DNA of 64,000 nucleotides, from NCBI RefSeq assembly GCF_030733845.1, contig NZ_CP132311.1, positions 1,305,501 through 1,369,500 of the forward strand, read 5' to 3'. The notes under the pieces are model-generated. The model did no database searches. It saw only the letters and a list, made by a program, of their open reading frames with translations, and had not been told where the DNA came from. This document shows positions 34,913 to 47,616 of the stretch, piece after piece; position 1 is the first letter of the stretch, and every line of letters begins with the position of its first letter. The position numbers and the translations under genes were made by a program. Origin of the DNA: Shinella zoogloeoides. Lineage in GTDB: Bacteria; Pseudomonadota; Alphaproteobacteria; Rhizobiales; Rhizobiaceae.

Positions 34913-37012
34913 ATGGCTCGCGAATACAAAATCGAAGACTACCGAAATTTCGGTATCATGGCGCACATCGACGCCGGCAAGACGACGACGACCGAACGCA
35001 TCCTCTACTACACCGGCAAGTCCCACAAGATCGGCGAAGTCCATGACGGCGCCGCTACGATGGACTGGATGGAGCAGGAGCAGGAACGCGGCATCACGAT
35101 CACGTCCGCTGCAACCACGACCTTCTGGAAGGGCCGTGACGGCAAGACCCGCCGCTTCAACATCATCGACACCCCCGGCCACGTCGACTTCACCATCGAA
35201 GTCGAGCGTTCGCTGCGCGTTCTCGACGGCGCCATCGCGCTGCTCGACGCCAACGCCGGTGTCGAGCCGCAGACGGAAACCGTCTGGCGCCAGGCCGAGA
35301 AGTACAACGTTCCGCGCATGATCTTCTGCAACAAGATGGACAAGACCGGCGCGGACTTCTACCGCTCGGTGTCCATGATCAAGTCGCGCCTCGGTGCGAC
35401 GGCAGTCGTTATGCAGCTGCCGATCGGCGCTGAAAGCGACTTCAAGGGCGTTATCGACCTCGTCGAGATGAACGCTCTCGTCTGGCGCGACGAATCGCTC
35501 GGCGCCCAGTGGGACGTCGTCGAAATCCCTGATGACATGATGGCCAAGGCCGAGGAATACCGCGAGAAGCTCATCGAGACCGTCGTCGAAATCGACGAAG
35601 CCGCGATGGAAGCCTATCTCGAAGGCAATTACCCGGACAACGACAAGATCCGCGAACTCGTTCGCCGCGGCACCATCGACGTGAAGTTCCACCCGATGTT
35701 CTGCGGTACCGCGTTCAAGAACAAGGGCGTTCAGCCGCTCCTCGACGCCGTCGTCGACTACCTGCCGTCCCCGGCAGACATCCCGGCGATCAAGGGCATC
35801 GACGTGAAGACGGAAGGCGAAATCGAGCGTCACGCCGACGACTCCGAGCCGCTCTCCATGCTCGCGTTCAAGATCATGAACGACCCCTTCGTCGGTTCGC
35901 TCACCTTCGCCCGCATCTATTCCGGCAAGCTCGAAAAGGGCACGTCGGTCATGAACACGGTCAAGGAAAAGCGCGAGCGCGTCGGCCGCATGCTGCAGAT
36001 GCACTCCAACTCGCGTGAAGACATCGAAGAAGCCTTCGCAGGCGACATCGTTGCTCTCGCCGGCCTCAAGGACACGACCACGGGCGATACGCTTTGCGAT
36101 CCGCTGAAGCCGGTCATCCTCGAGCGCATGGAGTTCCCGGAGCCGGTCATCCAGATCGCCATCGAGCCGAAGACGAAGAACGACCAGGAAAAGATGGGCC
36201 TCGCCCTCAACCGCCTGGCCGCCGAAGACCCGTCCTTCCGCGTCAAGACCGACGAAGAATCCGGCCAGACGATCATCGCAGGCATGGGCGAGCTTCACCT
36301 CGACATCATCGTCGACCGCATGCGTCGCGAGTTCAAGGTCGAAGCCAATGTCGGCGCCCCGCAGGTTGCTTACCGTGAGACGATCACGCGTAAGACCGAA
36401 AAGGACTACACGCACAAGAAGCAGACCGGTGGTACCGGCCAGTTCGCCCGCGTGAAGCTCGTATTCGAACCGAACCCGGACGGCGAAGATTTCCTCTTCG
36501 AATCCAAGATCGTCGGCGGTGCTGTTCCGAAGGAATACATCCCGGGCGTTCAGAAGGGTATCGAAAGCGTTCTGTCCTCGGGTCCGCTCGCAGGCTTCCC
36601 GATGCTCGGCGTCAAGGCGACGCTCATCGACGGCGCCTTCCACGATGTCGACTCCTCGGTCCTCGCCTTCGAAATCGCATCGCGTGCATGCTTCCGTGAA
36701 GCTTCCCGCGAAGCCGGCGCGCAGTTGCTCGAGCCGATGATGAAGGTCGAAGTCGTGACGCCGGAAGACTATGTCGGCGACGTCATCGGCGACCTGAACT
36801 CCCGTCGTGGCCAGATCCAGGGCCAGGAATCGCGCGGCGTCGCCGTCGTGATCTCCGCCAACGTGCCGCTGGCGAACATGTTCAAGTACGTCGACAACCT
36901 GCGCTCGATGTCGCAGGGCCGCGCCCAGTACTCGATGGTCTTCGACCATTACGCGCCGGTTCCGTCGAACGTCGCACAGGAAATCCAGGCAAAGTATTCC
37001 GGTCAGAAGTGA
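34913..37012 (+). CDS. fusA: Elongation factor G
   Basis: 699 aa, full length. Translocase GTPase with [19 protein letters not shown] (G1), DTPGHVDF (G3) and NKMDKTG (G4), followed by domains II-V. AAGGAG lies 7 bases before the ATG. Sits between rpsG (31 bp) and tufB (65 bp) in the str operon. Confidence 0.99.
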   Translation: MAREYKIEDYRNFGIMAHIDAGKTTTTERILYYTGKSHKIGEVHDGAATMDWMEQEQERGITITSAATTTFWKGRDGKTRRFNIIDTPGHVDFTIEVERSLRVLDGAIALLDANAGVEPQTETVWRQAEKYNVPRMIFCNKMDKTGADFYRSVSMIKSRLGATAVVMQLPIGAESDFKGVIDLVEMNALVWRDESLGAQWDVVEIPDDMMAKAEEYREKLIETVVEIDEAAMEAYLEGNYPDNDKIRELVRRGTIDVKFHPMFCGTAFKNKGVQPLLDAVVDYLPSPADIPAIKGIDVKTEGEIERHADDSEPLSMLAFKIMNDPFVGSLTFARIYSGKLEKGTSVMNTVKEKRERVGRMLQMHSNSREDIEEAFAGDIVALAGLKDTTTGDTLCDPLKPVILERMEFPEPVIQIAIEPKTKNDQEKMGLALNRLAAEDPSFRVKTDEESGQTIIAGMGELHLDIIVDRMRREFKVEANVGAPQVAYRETITRKTEKDYTHKKQTGGTGQFARVKLVFEPNPDGEDFLFESKIVGGAVPKEYIPGVQKGIESVLSSGPLAGFPMLGVKATLIDGAFHDVDSSVLAFEIASRACFREASREAGAQLLEPMMKVEVVTPEDYVGDVIGDLNSRRGQIQGQESRGVAVVISANVPLANMFKYVDNLRSMSQGRAQYSMVFDHYAPVPSNVAQEIQAKYSGQK

Positions 37013-37077
37013 CCGGGATACGTCCCTAATCAGTTGTAGGAATTCCCCTTCGCGGGATCAGGAATGGAGAGCCGGAA

Positions 37078-38253
<1,176 letters not shown>

Positions 38254-38284
38254 GACTTAAGGCCTCAGGCCGCTGAAATAGGAA

Positions 38285-38308
38285 GGGCAGGGTGCAACCC
38301 TGCCCCTC
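38285..38308 (+). terminator. Hairpin after tufB
   Basis: A perfect 9-bp stem GGGCAGGGT-GCA-ACCCTGCCC, 31 bp past the tufB stop, followed by CTCCGGTCTTTG. The U-tract is weak; it probably reduces readthrough from str into S10. Confidence 0.55.
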
Positions 38309-38442
38309 CGGTCTTTGAAAATTTAGCGGACTGGCCTTTCGGCAATTGTGTTTTCGTGCGCGTTCCTTTATGGAACCGCCAGAATCAAAAAACTGCGTAT
38401 TCCCAAGAGAATCGCGCGGATAACGAACTAAGGAAAAGTCGT

Positions 38443-38751
38443 ATGAACGGCCAGAACATCCGCATCCGCCTCAAGGCGTTTGACCACCGGATCCTTGATG
38501 CCTCCACGCGTGAAATCGTGTCGACGGCAAAGCGCACCGGCGCAAGCGTCCGCGGCCCCGTTCCGCTCCCGACCCGTATTGAAAAGTTCACGGTCAACCG
38601 GTCGCCCCACGTCGACAAGAAGAGCCGCGAACAGTTCGAGATGCGCACGCACAAGCGCCTGCTCGACATTGTAGATCCGACCCCGCAGACCGTCGATGCC
38701 CTCATGAAGCTCGACCTGGCGGCCGGTGTAGACGTAGAGATCAAGCTCTAA
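38443..38751 (+). CDS. rpsJ: 30S ribosomal protein S10
   Basis: 102 aa. Head protein of 30S, also the NusE partner of NusB and Nus[21 protein letters not shown] and the [19 protein letters not shown] loop are canonical. First gene of the S10 operon. ATG 38443 follows AAGGAAAAG; the long upstream frame is not coding. Confidence 0.98.
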
Positions 38752-38909
38752 GTCCGGCGTAAGCCGAAATAACAAGGAAGGTACGTGGCGTAAGCCGACG
38801 TCTTCTGAAAACGGGAAACCCGACGGCCTTTAAGCCCGAGTGGAATCCTTAAACCAAGGGGCATGGCAGGGCTTCACGACCCTGTCAGGACTTCTAAGAG
38901 GATTGAACC

Positions 38910-39593
38910 ATGCGTTCAGGTGTGATTGCACAGAAAGTAGGGATGACTCGCGTCTATAATGACGCAGGTGAGCACATCCCTGTGACAGTACTGCGACTGG
39001 ACAACGTCCAGGTCGTCGCTCAGCGTACCCAGGACAAGAACGGCTACACGGCCGTCCAGCTCGGCGCCGGCACTTCCAAGGTGAAGAACACGGTCAAGGC
39101 ACTGCGCGGCCAGTTCGCCGCAGCAAGCGTCGAGCCGAAGGCCAAGCTCGTCGAATTCCGCGTTTCGGAAGACAACCTCATCGACATCGGCGCGGAACTG
39201 ACCGCCAGCCACTTTGTCGCAGGTCAGCTCGTCGACGTTACCGGCACCACGATCGGTAAGGGTTTTGCCGGTGCCATGAAGCGCCACAACTTCGGCGGCC
39301 TTCGTGCAACGCACGGCGTTTCCGTTTCGCACCGCTCGCACGGTTCGACCGGTAACAACCAGGACCCGGGCAAGGTCTGGAAGGGCAAGCGCATGGCTGG
39401 TCACATGGGCCAGACGCGCGTCACCACCCAGAACCTCGAAGTCGTCTCGACCGACGAAGAGCGTGGTCTCATCCTCGTCAAGGGCGCGGTCCCGGGCTCC
39501 AAGGGCGCCTGGATCATCGTTCGCGACGCCGTCAAGTCCGGCACCCCGTCCGACGCTCCGCGTCCGGCCGCCGTGCGCGCCGCAGCCAAGTAA
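38910..39593 (+). CDS. rplC: 50S ribosomal protein L3
   Basis: 227 aa. Early assembly protein reaching the peptidyl-transferase centre. The [19 protein letters not shown] loop keeps the glutamine that PrmB methylates in other bacteria. It starts 158 bp after rpsJ, a wider gap than usual, in which I see only a ribosome site (AAGAGGATT). Confidence 0.98.
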   Translation: MRSGVIAQKVGMTRVYNDAGEHIPVTVLRLDNVQVVAQRTQDKNGYTAVQLGAGTSKVKNTVKALRGQFAAASVEPKAKLVEFRVSEDNLIDIGAELTASHFVAGQLVDVTGTTIGKGFAGAMKRHNFGGLRATHGVSVSHRSHGSTGNNQDPGKVWKGKRMAGHMGQTRVTTQNLEVVSTDEERGLILVKGAVPGSKGAWIIVRDAVKSGTPSDAPRPAAVRAAAK

Positions 39594-39605
39594 GGGAGCC
39601 TGATC

Positions 39606-40226
39606 ATGGATCTCAAAGTCACGACCCTCGAGGGGAAGGACGCCGGCAAGGTCTCCCTCTCCGACGCGATTTTCGGCCTCGAGCCGCGCGAAGACATCAT
39701 TGCCCGCGTCGTCCGCTGGCAGCTCGCCAAGAAGCAGCAGGGCACGCACCAGTCGCTGACCCGCGCTGAAGTCGCGCGCACCGGCTCCAAGATGTACAAG
39801 CAGAAGGGTACGGGCCGCGCTCGTCACCATTCGGCTCGCGCTCCGCAGTTCCGCGGCGGTGCCAAGGCTCACGGCCCGGTTTCCCGCAGCCACGCCCACG
39901 ATCTGCCCAAGCAGGTTCGCGCGCTCGGCCTGCGTCACGCTCTCTCGGCCAAGATCAAGGCTGACGACGTCATCATCGTCGACGACCTCGTCGCGAAGGA
40001 AGCAAAGACGAAGGCTCTGGCCGGCGTGTTCGCTTCGCTCGGCCTCACCAATGCCCTCATCATCGGCGGCGCGGAACTTGACGGCAACTTCAAGCTCGCA
40101 GCCCGGAACATCCCGAACGTGGACGTTCTACCGATCCAGGGTATCAACGTTTACGACATCCTGCGCCGCGGCAAGCTCGTGCTCTCCAAGGCTGCTGTAG
40201 AAGCCCTCGAGGAGCGGTTCAAATGA
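39606..40226 (+). CDS. rplD: 50S ribosomal protein L4
   Basis: 206 aa. Lines the exit tunnel with the loop [20 protein letters not shown]; in E. coli it also represses the S10 operon at transcription and translation. The stop overlaps rplW by four bases (ATGA). Confidence 0.98.
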   Translation: MDLKVTTLEGKDAGKVSLSDAIFGLEPREDIIARVVRWQLAKKQQGTHQSLTRAEVARTGSKMYKQKGTGRARHHSARAPQFRGGAKAHGPVSRSHAHDLPKQVRALGLRHALSAKIKADDVIIVDDLVAKEAKTKALAGVFASLGLTNALIIGGAELDGNFKLAARNIPNVDVLPIQGINVYDILRRGKLVLSKAAVEALEERFK

Positions 40227-40516
40227 CGGATCTTCGCCACTATGATGTGATCGTGTCTCCCTCGATCACCGAAAAGTCGACGCTGGTCTCCGAAAACAAC
40301 CAGATCGTCTTCAACGTCGCCAAGCGCGCTTCCAAGCCTGAAATCAAGGCTGCGGTCGAAGCACTCTTCGGCGTCAAGGTCACGGCTGTGAACACGCTCG
40401 TCCGCAAGGGCAAGGTAAAGCGTTTCCGCGGCTTCGCCGGCCGGCAGGGAGATGTCAAGAAGGCTATCGTCACGCTCGCTGACGGTCAGTCCATCGACGT
40501 CTCCACCGGGCTCTGA
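40223..40516 (+). CDS. rplW: 50S ribosomal protein L23
   Basis: 97 aa. Rim of the exit tunnel, docking site for trigger factor and [23 protein letters not shown] is the family N-terminus. Overlaps rplD by four bases, so translation is coupled. Confidence 0.98.
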   Translation: MTDLRHYDVIVSPSITEKSTLVSENNQIVFNVAKRASKPEIKAAVEALFGVKVTAVNTLVRKGKVKRFRGFAGRQGDVKKAIVTLADGQSIDVSTGL

Positions 40517-40547
40517 TCGAGCACTCGGCTAAAGAGGAAACAAGAAA

Positions 40548-41384
40548 ATGGCATTGAAACACTTCAATCCGACCACTCCGAGCCAGCGCCAGCTGGTCAT
40601 CGTCGACCGGTCGGGCCTTTACAAGGGCAAGCCCGTCAAGGCTCTGACCGAAGGTCTCTCCAAGAGCGGCGGCCGTAACAACCTCGGTCGCATCACTGCC
40701 CGCTTCATCGGCGGCGGTCACAAGCGTACCTACCGTCTCGTCGACTTCAAGCGTCGCAAGTTCGACGTCGAGGGCACGGTCGAGCGTCTGGAATACGACC
40801 CGAACCGTACGGCGTTCATCGCTCTGGTGAACTATGCCGACGGCGAGCAGGCCTACATCCTGGCTCCGCAGCGCCTGGCAGCCGGCGACAAGGTCATCGC
40901 GTCCAACAAGGCCGTTGACGTCAAGCCCGGCAACACCATGCCGCTGCAGTACATCCCGGTCGGTTCGATCGTCCACAACGTCGAGATGAAGCCGGGCAAG
41001 GGCGGTCAGATCGCCCGTTCCGCCGGCACGTTCGTTCAGCTCGTCGGCCGCGACCAGGGCATGGCGATCCTTCGCCTGAACTCGGGCGAACAGCGCCTGG
41101 TTCACTCGTCCTGCCTCGCAACGATCGGCGCCGTATCCAACCCGGACCACGGCAACATCAACGACGGCAAGGCTGGTCGCACGCGCTGGCGCGGCAAGAC
41201 CCCGCATAACCGCGGCGTCGTCATGAACCCGGTCGACCACCCGCACGGCGGTGGTGAAGGCCGCACCTCCGGTGGTCGCCATCCGGTGTCCCCGTGGGGC
41301 AAGCCCACCAAGGGCAAGCGCACCCGCTCGAACAAGTCCACGGACAAGTTCATCATGCGCTCGCGCCACTTGAAGAAGAAGTAA
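40548..41384 (+). CDS. rplB: 50S ribosomal protein L2
   Basis: 278 aa. Needed for subunit joining and the peptidyl-transferase centre. The essential histidine region [18 protein letters not shown] and the C-terminal [10 protein letters not shown] basic tail are intact. Confidence 0.98.
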   Translation: MALKHFNPTTPSQRQLVIVDRSGLYKGKPVKALTEGLSKSGGRNNLGRITARFIGGGHKRTYRLVDFKRRKFDVEGTVERLEYDPNRTAFIALVNYADGEQAYILAPQRLAAGDKVIASNKAVDVKPGNTMPLQYIPVGSIVHNVEMKPGKGGQIARSAGTFVQLVGRDQGMAILRLNSGEQRLVHSSCLATIGAVSNPDHGNINDGKAGRTRWRGKTPHNRGVVMNPVDHPHGGGEGRTSGGRHPVSPWGKPTKGKRTRSNKSTDKFIMRSRHLKKK

Positions 41385-41400
41385 GAGAGGTTAGTCAGAA

Positions 41401-41679
41401 ATGGCTCGTTCAGTATGGAAAGGCCCGTTTGTTGACGGCTATCTTCTCAAGAAGGCTGAGAAGGTTCGTGAAGGCGGTCGCAGCGAAGTAATCAAGATCT
41501 GGAGCCGTCGCTCCACGATCCTGCCGCAGTTCGTCGGACTCACCTTCGGCGTCTACAATGGCTCGAAGCACATCCCGGTGGCCGTCAACGAAGACATGGT
41601 CGGCCACAAGTTTGGTGAATTCGCTCCGACCCGGACCTACTACGGTCACGGCGCGGACAAGAAGGCGAAGAGGAAGTAA
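41401..41679 (+). CDS. rpsS: 30S ribosomal protein S19
   Basis: 92 aa. Binds 16S rRNA with S13 in the head. [20 protein letters not shown] and [20 protein letters not shown] are canonical. rplV starts 2 bp later. Confidence 0.98.
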   Translation: MARSVWKGPFVDGYLLKKAEKVREGGRSEVIKIWSRRSTILPQFVGLTFGVYNGSKHIPVAVNEDMVGHKFGEFAPTRTYYGHGADKKAKRK

Positions 41680-41681
41680 CG

Positions 41682-42071
41682 ATGGGTAAGGCTAAAGCCG
41701 AACGTCGGCTGAAGGATAACGAGGCGCAGGCCATCGCGCGCACGATCCGCGTCAGCCCCCAGAAGCTCAACCTGCTTGCTGCGCTCATCCGCGGCAAGAA
41801 GGTCGACCGGGCTCTCGCCGAGCTTGAGTTCTCGCGCAAGCGTAGCGCCGAGACCGTCAAGAAGACGCTTGAATCCGCGATCGCCAACGCAGAAAACAAC
41901 CACGACCTCGACGTGGACTCGCTGATCGTCGCGGAAGCGTATGTCGGCAAGTCGATTGTCATGAAGCGCTTTGCCGCTCGTGGCCGCGGCCGCGCATCGC
42001 GGATCGAGAAGCCTTTCTCGCATCTGACGATCGTCGTCCGTGAAGTCGAAGCCAAAGGGGAGGCCGCATAA
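41682..42071 (+). CDS. rplV: 50S ribosomal protein L22
   Basis: 129 aa. Its long beta hairpin lines the exit tunnel ([20 protein letters not shown]). Shares one base of its stop codon with the rpsC start (TAATG). Confidence 0.98.
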   Translation: MGKAKAERRLKDNEAQAIARTIRVSPQKLNLLAALIRGKKVDRALAELEFSRKRSAETVKKTLESAIANAENNHDLDVDSLIVAEAYVGKSIVMKRFAARGRGRASRIEKPFSHLTIVVREVEAKGEAA

Positions 42072-42802
42072 TGGGCCAGAAGATTAATCCAATCGGTTTC
42101 CGCCTCGGCATCAACCGTACCTGGGACAGCCGTTGGTTCGCCGACAACGCCGAATACGGCCAGCTGCTCCACGAAGACCTGAAGATCCGCGCTTTCGTCA
42201 TGGAAGAGCTGAAGCAGGCCGGTATCGCCAAGGTCGTCATCGAGCGCCCGCACAAGAAGTGCCGCGTTACGATCCACTCGGCTCGCCCGGGTCTGATCAT
42301 CGGCAAGAAGGGCGCTGATATCGAGAAGCTCCGCAAGAAGCTTTCCGAGATGACGAACTCCGAAACGCACCTCAACATCGTTGAAGTGCGCAAGCCGGAA
42401 GTCGACGCGACCCTCGTCGCCCAGTCGATCGCCCAGCAGCTCGAGCGCCGCGTGGCCTTCCGCCGTGCGATGAAGCGCGCTGTTCAGTCGGCCATGCGTC
42501 TTGGCGCCGAAGGCATCAAGATCACCTGCGCCGGCCGTCTCGGCGGCGCGGAAATCGCCCGTACGGAATGGTACCGCGAAGGTCGCGTTCCGCTTCACAC
42601 GCTGCGTGCGGACATCGACTACGGTACGGCTGAAGCCGAAACCGCATTCGGCATCTGCGGCATCAAGGTCTGGATCTTCAAGGGCGAAATCCTTGAGCAC
42701 GACCCGATGGCCTCTGAGCGTCGCGCAAGCGAAAGTGACAGCCAGGGTCCCGCAAGCCGTGAACGCGGCGACCGCGGCGACCGTCGTCGTGAAAACGCGT
42801 AA
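42071..42802 (+). CDS. rpsC: 30S ribosomal protein S3
   Basis: 243 aa. mRNA-entry helicase site. The N-terminal KH domain shows [18 protein letters not shown]; the C-terminal tail is long, charged and disordered ([18 protein letters not shown]). Confidence 0.98.
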   Translation: MGQKINPIGFRLGINRTWDSRWFADNAEYGQLLHEDLKIRAFVMEELKQAGIAKVVIERPHKKCRVTIHSARPGLIIGKKGADIEKLRKKLSEMTNSETHLNIVEVRKPEVDATLVAQSIAQQLERRVAFRRAMKRAVQSAMRLGAEGIKITCAGRLGGAEIARTEWYREGRVPLHTLRADIDYGTAEAETAFGICGIKVWIFKGEILEHDPMASERRASESDSQGPASRERGDRGDRRRENA

Positions 42803-42840
42803 CAGTCGCGTTTGGCAGCCAATATCGGAGAAGTAAAAAA

Positions 42841-43254
42841 ATGTTGCAGCCAAAGCGTACCAAGTACCGCAAGCAGTTCAAGGGCCGCATCAAGGGTGTC
42901 GCCAAGGGCGGCTCCGACCTCGCTTTCGGCGAGTTCGGCTTGAAGGCTCAGGAACCGAATCGCGTGAACGCTCGCGAGATCGAAGCGGCCCGCCGCGCGA
43001 TCACCCGTTACATGAAGCGTGCCGGCCGTGTGTGGATCCGCGTGTTCCCCGACGTCCCCGTCACCGCCAAGCCCACGGAAGTGCGCATGGGTAAGGGTAA
43101 GGGTTCGGTCGAATACTGGGCGGCCAAGGTCAAGCCCGGCCGTATGATGTTCGAGATCGACGGTGTTTCCGAGGAGATCGCCCGCGAGGCGCTTCGTCTC
43201 GGCTCGGCCAAGCTCTCGGTCAAGACGCGCTTCGTACAGCGCATTGCAGAGTAA
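42841..43254 (+). CDS. rplP: 50S ribosomal protein L16
   Basis: 137 aa. Contacts A-site t[19 protein letters not shown] and the [19 protein letters not shown] loop are canonical. Confidence 0.98.
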   Translation: MLQPKRTKYRKQFKGRIKGVAKGGSDLAFGEFGLKAQEPNRVNAREIEAARRAITRYMKRAGRVWIRVFPDVPVTAKPTEVRMGKGKGSVEYWAAKVKPGRMMFEIDGVSEEIAREALRLGSAKLSVKTRFVQRIAE

Positions 43255-43266
43255 GGAACGAGAGCG

Positions 43267-43467
43267 ATGAAAGCCGTAGACGTTCGGGCGCTCAGCGCCG
43301 ATCAGCTCAACGACGAGCTTGCCAAGCTGAAGAAGGAGCAGTTCAACCTGCGCTTCCAGAAGGCGACCGGCCAGCTCGAAAAGACCTCGCGCATCAACGA
43401 AGTCCGCAAGGATATCGCGCGCGTCAAGACCATTGCCCGCCAGAAGGCGGCAGAAGCCAAGGCCTAA
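43267..43467 (+). CDS. rpmC: 50S ribosomal protein L29
   Basis: 66 aa, two-helix protein at the exit of the tunnel beside L23. [21 protein letters not shown], split here as [14 protein letters not shown] and RINEVRK, is the family signature. rpsQ starts 13 bp later. Confidence 0.97.
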   Translation: MKAVDVRALSADQLNDELAKLKKEQFNLRFQKATGQLEKTSRINEVRKDIARVKTIARQKAAEAKA

Positions 43468-43480
43468 GGACCAGAAAAAT

Positions 43481-43717
43481 ATGCCGAAACGCATTCTGCA
43501 GGGCACCGTAGTCAGCGACAAGAACGACAAGACCGTTGTCGTTCGCGTCGAGCGCCGCTTTGCTCACCCGCTGCTTCAGAAGACCGTTCGCCGGTCCAAG
43601 AAGTACAAGGCGCATGATGAAACCAACCAGTACAAGGTCGGCGACGTCGTTTCCATCGAGGAATGCGCCCCGATCTCCAAGGACAAGCGCTGGACCGTCG
43701 TATCGGCCCACGCTTAA
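43481..43717 (+). CDS. rpsQ: 30S ribosomal protein S17
   Basis: 78 aa OB-fold primary binder of 16S rRNA. The N-terminus is [23 protein letters not shown] 43481 was chosen by family N-terminus; the open frame 16 codons upstream overlaps rpmC. Last gene of the S10 operon, followed by a terminator-like hairpin. Confidence 0.97.
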   Translation: MPKRILQGTVVSDKNDKTVVVRVERRFAHPLLQKTVRRSKKYKAHDETNQYKVGDVVSIEECAPISKDKRWTVVSAHA

Positions 43718-43781
43718 AAACACCGCTTTTCGCGCCTGGCCCTTGCGTCTGGCGCGAAAGTCTGTATGAAGCAGCGCAAGG

Positions 43782-43807
43782 ACGCTCGGAATCGCGAGCG
43801 TTCTTTT
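43782..43807 (+). terminator. Terminator-like hairpin at the S10/spc boundary
   Basis: A 7-bp stem ACGCTCG with CGAGCGT, six-base loop, followed by TCTTTT, within the 250-bp spacer between rpsQ and rplN. It sits at the classical boundary between the S10 and spc operons and implies a separate spc promoter in the remaining 160 bp. Confidence 0.65.
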
Positions 43808-43967
43808 GCTTTGAGCGCACGGAAGGTCCGTCGGTTCGCCGAAGGGAAACCACCCTGGCAACACACCATCCCGCGCGAAAACATGAATTTCCATAAGCTG
43901 GAACAGGGGGCCCCTCCTTAATCAAGAGAGGCCCAACCGGTCCGGTAAAACAAGAAGGCGACCTGAC

Positions 43968-44336
43968 ATGATTCAGATGCAGACTAACCTCGACGTCGCG
44001 GATAATTCCGGCGCACGTCGTGTCATGTGCATCAAGGTGCTGGGCGGCTCCAAGCGCAAGTACGCTTCGGTCGGCGATATCATCGTCGTCTCGATCAAGG
44101 AAGCGATCCCGCGCGGCCGCGTGAAGAAGGGTGACGTGATGAAGGCGGTCGTCGTTCGTACCGCCAAGGACATCCGCCGCCCCGATGGCAGCGTCATTCG
44201 TTTTGACAACAACGCAGCCGTCCTGATCGACAACAAGAAAGAGCCCATCGGCACCCGTATCTTCGGACCGGTTCCGCGCGAACTTCGTGCAAAGAACCAC
44301 ATGAAGATCATCTCGCTGGCTCCGGAAGTACTCTAA
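43968..44336 (+). CDS. rplN: 50S ribosomal protein L14
   Basis: 122 aa. Subunit-interface protein. [20 protein letters not shown] and [20 protein letters not shown] are canonical. First gene of the spc block. Confidence 0.98.
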   Translation: MIQMQTNLDVADNSGARRVMCIKVLGGSKRKYASVGDIIVVSIKEAIPRGRVKKGDVMKAVVVRTAKDIRRPDGSVIRFDNNAAVLIDNKKEPIGTRIFGPVPRELRAKNHMKIISLAPEVL

Positions 44337-44348
44337 GGAGCGATGGCT

Positions 44349-44660
44349 ATGCAAAAGATTCGTAAGGGCGACAAGGTCGTCGTACTCACCGGCAAGGACA
44401 AGGGCCGTACCGGTGAAGTTGTTCAGGTCATGCCGAAGGAAGACCGTGCGGTCGTCAAGGGTATCAACCTGGTGAAGCGTCACCAGCGCCAGACCCAGAC
44501 CCAGGAAGCCGGCATCATCACCAAGGAAGCTTCGATCCATCTGTCGAACATCGCGATCGCCGACCCCAAGGACGGCAAGCCGACCCGCGTCGGTTTCAAG
44601 GTCGAAGGCGACAAGAAGGTTCGTGTTGCAAAGCGTTCGGGAGTGTCGATCGATGGCTGA
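44349..44660 (+). CDS. rplX: 50S ribosomal protein L24
   Basis: 103 aa. Assembly initiator with a KOW motif ([20 protein letters not shown]). I chose the second of two close ATGs: AAGGAG is 8 bases before 44349 but only 2 before 44343. Overlaps rplE by 8 bases. Confidence 0.96.
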   Translation: MQKIRKGDKVVVLTGKDKGRTGEVVQVMPKEDRAVVKGINLVKRHQRQTQTQEAGIITKEASIHLSNIAIADPKDGKPTRVGFKVEGDKKVRVAKRSGVSIDG

Positions 44661-45210
44661 CACCAAGTATGAGCCGCGGCTCAAGAAGGAATATGTCGAG
44701 CGCATCCGCGCGGCACTGAAGGAGCAGTTCTCCTACGCCAACGAGATGCAGATCCCGCGCCTCGAGAAGATCGTCATCAACATGGGTGTTGGCGAATCGA
44801 CCGGCGACTCCAAGAAGCCCACCGTGGCTGCCGCCGACCTCGCAGCGATCGCCGGCCAGAAGCCGGTCATCACGCGTGCACGCAACTCCATCGCCGGCTT
44901 CAAGCTGCGCGAAGGCATGCCGATCGGCGCAAAGGTCACCCTTCGCGGCGCCCGCATGTTCGAATTTCTGGATCGCCTCGTGAACATCGCGCTGCCCCGC
45001 GTACGCGACTTCCGTGGTCTGAACCCGAAGTCCTTCGATGGCCGTGGCAACTTCGCCATGGGTATCAAGGAGCACATTGTGTTCCCTGAGATCAACTACG
45101 ACAAGGTTGATCAGATGTGGGGCATGGACATCATCGTTTGCACGACGGCAACGACGGACGACGAAGCCCGGGCTCTTCTGAAAGAGTTCAGCTTCCCGTT
45201 CCGCGCCTGA
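44653..45210 (+). CDS. rplE: 50S ribosomal protein L5
   Basis: 185 aa. Binds 5S rRNA in the central protuberance. [20 protein letters not shown] start; [16 protein letters not shown] and [17 protein letters not shown] are family motifs. Starts inside the end of rplX. Confidence 0.98.
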   Translation: MADTKYEPRLKKEYVERIRAALKEQFSYANEMQIPRLEKIVINMGVGESTGDSKKPTVAAADLAAIAGQKPVITRARNSIAGFKLREGMPIGAKVTLRGARMFEFLDRLVNIALPRVRDFRGLNPKSFDGRGNFAMGIKEHIVFPEINYDKVDQMWGMDIIVCTTATTDDEARALLKEFSFPFRA

Positions 45211-45243
45211 CCGTAACGACAAGCGTAAAGAAGGATAACTGTT

Positions 45244-45549
45244 ATGGCTAAAACCAGCGCAGTCGAGAAGAATAACCGCCGCCGCAAGCTGGTCGCCAGC
45301 CAGGCTGCCAAGCGTGCCGCCCTCAAGGCGATCATCCAGAACCAGTCTCTTCCGATCGAAGAGCGCTTCAAGGCAACCCTGAAGCTTGCCGAAATGCCGC
45401 GCAATGGCTCCAAGACCCGCATTCGCAACCGTTGCGAAGTCACGGGCCGTCCGCGCGCATTTTATCGCAAACTCAAGATGTCGCGTATTGCGCTTCGTGA
45501 ACTGGGCAATCTCGGCAAGGTGCCGGGCATCGTCAAGTCGAGCTGGTAA
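45244..45549 (+). CDS. rpsN: 30S ribosomal protein S14 (zinc-free type)
   Basis: 101 aa, the long form without the CxxC zinc ribbon (only one Cys, in [15 protein letters not shown]). Late-assembly head protein. 33 bp after rplE. Confidence 0.98.
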   Translation: MAKTSAVEKNNRRRKLVASQAAKRAALKAIIQNQSLPIEERFKATLKLAEMPRNGSKTRIRNRCEVTGRPRAFYRKLKMSRIALRELGNLGKVPGIVKSSW

Positions 45550-45561
45550 GGAGACGGGCAC

Positions 45562-45960
45562 ATGTCAATGACTGATCCTCTGGGCGATATGCTCACCCGT
45601 ATCCGCAACGGCGCCGCACGCCGCAAGTCGAGCGTTTCCACGCCGGCTTCCAAGCTTCGTGCACGCGTCCTGGACGTCCTTCAGTCCGAAGGCTACATCC
45701 GCGGATATTCGGAAGTCGAATTCGGCAACGGCAAGGCCGAGCTGAACATCGAACTCAAGTACTATGAAGGCGCGTCCGTGATCCGCAAGATCGACCGCGT
45801 CTCCAAGCCGGGCCGCCGGGTCTATGTCTCGGTCAAGTCCATCCCGCAGGTCGCGAACGGCCTCGGCATCACCATCCTTTCGACCCCGAAGGGCGTGATG
45901 GCCGATCACCAGGCACGCGAACAGAACGTTGGTGGCGAGATTCTTTGCTCGGTCTTCTAA
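45562..45960 (+). CDS. rpsH: 30S ribosomal protein S8
   Basis: 132 aa. Central platform assembly protein and, in E. coli, spc-operon repressor. [20 protein letters not shown] and the C-terminal GGEILCSVF are canonical. AAGGAG at 9 bases supports the first ATG. Confidence 0.98.
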   Translation: MSMTDPLGDMLTRIRNGAARRKSSVSTPASKLRARVLDVLQSEGYIRGYSEVEFGNGKAELNIELKYYEGASVIRKIDRVSKPGRRVYVSVKSIPQVANGLGITILSTPKGVMADHQAREQNVGGEILCSVF

Positions 45961-46002
45961 GACTGGGCAAGGATCTCCATAACGAACAGACAGGATAAAA
46001 CA

Positions 46003-46536
46003 ATGTCTCGTATCGGTAAGAAGCCCGTTCAGGTTCCCGCTGGTGTCACCGCGACCGTCGATGGTCAGAAGGTCACCGCGAAGGGCCCGAAGGGCGAACT
46101 GTTCTTCGTCGCCAATGACGAAGTTTCGGTAAAGCTCGAAGACAACGCCGTTGTCGTTCAGCCGGTCAACGCGTCGAAGGACGCTCGTTCCAAGTGGGGC
46201 ATGTCCCGCACGATGGTCGAGAACATCTTCAAGGGCGTCAAGGACGGCTACGAGCGCAAGCTCGAAATCAACGGCGTCGGCTACCGCGCGTCGCTCCAGG
46301 GCAAGAACCTGCAGCTCGCACTCGGCTTCAGCCACGATGTGGTCTACCAGACGCCGGAAGGCATCACCATCGCTGTTCCGAAGCCGACGGAAATCATCGT
46401 TTCCGGCATCAACAAGCAGCAGGTCGGCCAGGTCGCAGCGGAAATCCGCGAATACCGTGGCCCCGAGCCCTACAAGGGCAAGGGCGTCAAGTATGCCGAA
46501 GAGCGGATTGTCCGCAAAGAAGGCAAGAAGAAGTAA
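46003..46536 (+). CDS. rplF: 50S ribosomal protein L6
   Basis: 177 aa, two repeated alpha/beta domains near the stalk base. [20 protein letters not shown] and the [20 protein letters not shown] signature are intact. Confidence 0.98.
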   Translation: MSRIGKKPVQVPAGVTATVDGQKVTAKGPKGELFFVANDEVSVKLEDNAVVVQPVNASKDARSKWGMSRTMVENIFKGVKDGYERKLEINGVGYRASLQGKNLQLALGFSHDVVYQTPEGITIAVPKPTEIIVSGINKQQVGQVAAEIREYRGPEPYKGKGVKYAEERIVRKEGKKK

Positions 46537-46548
46537 GGATCACGCGAA

Positions 46549-46911
46549 ATGGCTAGCAGGAAAGAAGCTCTCCAGCGCCGCGCCAACCGCGTGCGCCGTT
46601 CCATCAAGGCGGTCGCCAACGGCCGTCCGCGCCTGTCGGTTCATCGCTCGTCGAAGAACATCTACGTACAGGTCATCGACGACGTGGCCGGCACGACGCT
46701 TGCGTCCGCCTCCACGCTCGACACCGATCTGCGCTCGTCGCTGAAGACGGGCGCCGACACGGCAGCAGCCGCTGCCGTCGGCAAGCTCATTGCAGAGCGC
46801 GCTGTCAAGGCTGGCGTCAAGGAGGTCGTTTTCGACCGTGGCGCCTTCATCTATCACGGCCGCATCAAGGCTCTTGCCGAAGCTGCTCGTGAAGGTGGTC
46901 TGACCTTCTGA
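46549..46911 (+). CDS. rplR: 50S ribosomal protein L18
   Basis: 120 aa. 5S rRNA binder. [20 protein letters not shown] and the C-terminal [13 protein letters not shown] are canonical. A 125-bp spacer with two hairpins follows, wider than usual before rpsE. Confidence 0.98.
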   Translation: MASRKEALQRRANRVRRSIKAVANGRPRLSVHRSSKNIYVQVIDDVAGTTLASASTLDTDLRSSLKTGADTAAAAAVGKLIAERAVKAGVKEVVFDRGAFIYHGRIKALAEAAREGGLTF

Positions 46912-47036
46912 TCCCGGCCGGGCGCGCAAAGCGCCCGCCGACCAGTTCATAGGGTACTGGTCGCTTCCATTCGCGAAATGGGGGCGACTTTCGTCAATCT
47001 GCCGATTGCACCCGGAAAAGAAAAAGGAAAAGGACA
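46912..47036 (+). promoter_or_regulatory. Structured spacer between rplR and rpsE
   Basis: Two hairpins: GGGCGC-GCAAA-GCGCCC (46920-46936) and GACCAGT with ACTGGTC, nine-base loop (46940-46962). No U-tract follows either. They may mark a processing site or weak attenuator inside the spc operon. Confidence 0.45.
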
Positions 47037-47603
47037 ATGGCACAGGAAAAGCGCGGTCGCGATGACCGCCAGAACCGCGAAGAGCGCGACAGCGAGTTTG
47101 TCGACAAGCTCGTCGCGATCAACCGCGTCGCGAAGGTCGTCAAGGGCGGCCGTCGTTTCGGCTTTGCAGCTCTCGTCGTCGTCGGCGACCAGAAGGGCCG
47201 CGTCGGCTTCGGCCACGGCAAGGCTCGTGAAGTTCCGGAAGCGATCCGGAAGGCCACCGAAGCCGCCAAGCGTGACCTCATCTTCGTACCGCTGCGCTCG
47301 GGCCGCACGCTGCACCACGACGTGCACGGCCGTCACGGCGCCGGCAAGGTTCTGCTTCGTTCGGCCAAGGCCGGTACCGGTATCATCGCAGGCGGTCCGA
47401 TGCGCGCCGTCTTCGAAACGCTCGGCGTTCATGACGTCGTCGCCAAGTCGACCGGTTCCTCGAACCCGTACAACATGATCCGTGCGACGTTCGACGCTCT
47501 CAAGAGCCAGATGCACCCGAAGGACATCGCAGCTCAGCGCGGCATGAAGTACGCCACGCTGCAGGCTCGTCGTCAGTCGGCTGGCGTTGCCGCTGAAGAA
47601 TAA
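47037..47603 (+). CDS. rpsE: 30S ribosomal protein S5
   Basis: 188 aa. Decoding-fidelity protein. The N-terminal double-stranded-RNA-binding fold with [20 protein letters not shown] is canonical. Good AAAGGAAAAGG ribosome site. Confidence 0.98.
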   Translation: MAQEKRGRDDRQNREERDSEFVDKLVAINRVAKVVKGGRRFGFAALVVVGDQKGRVGFGHGKAREVPEAIRKATEAAKRDLIFVPLRSGRTLHHDVHGRHGAGKVLLRSAKAGTGIIAGGPMRAVFETLGVHDVVAKSTGSSNPYNMIRATFDALKSQMHPKDIAAQRGMKYATLQARRQSAGVAAEE

Positions 47604-47616
47604 GGAGCACTGATCC

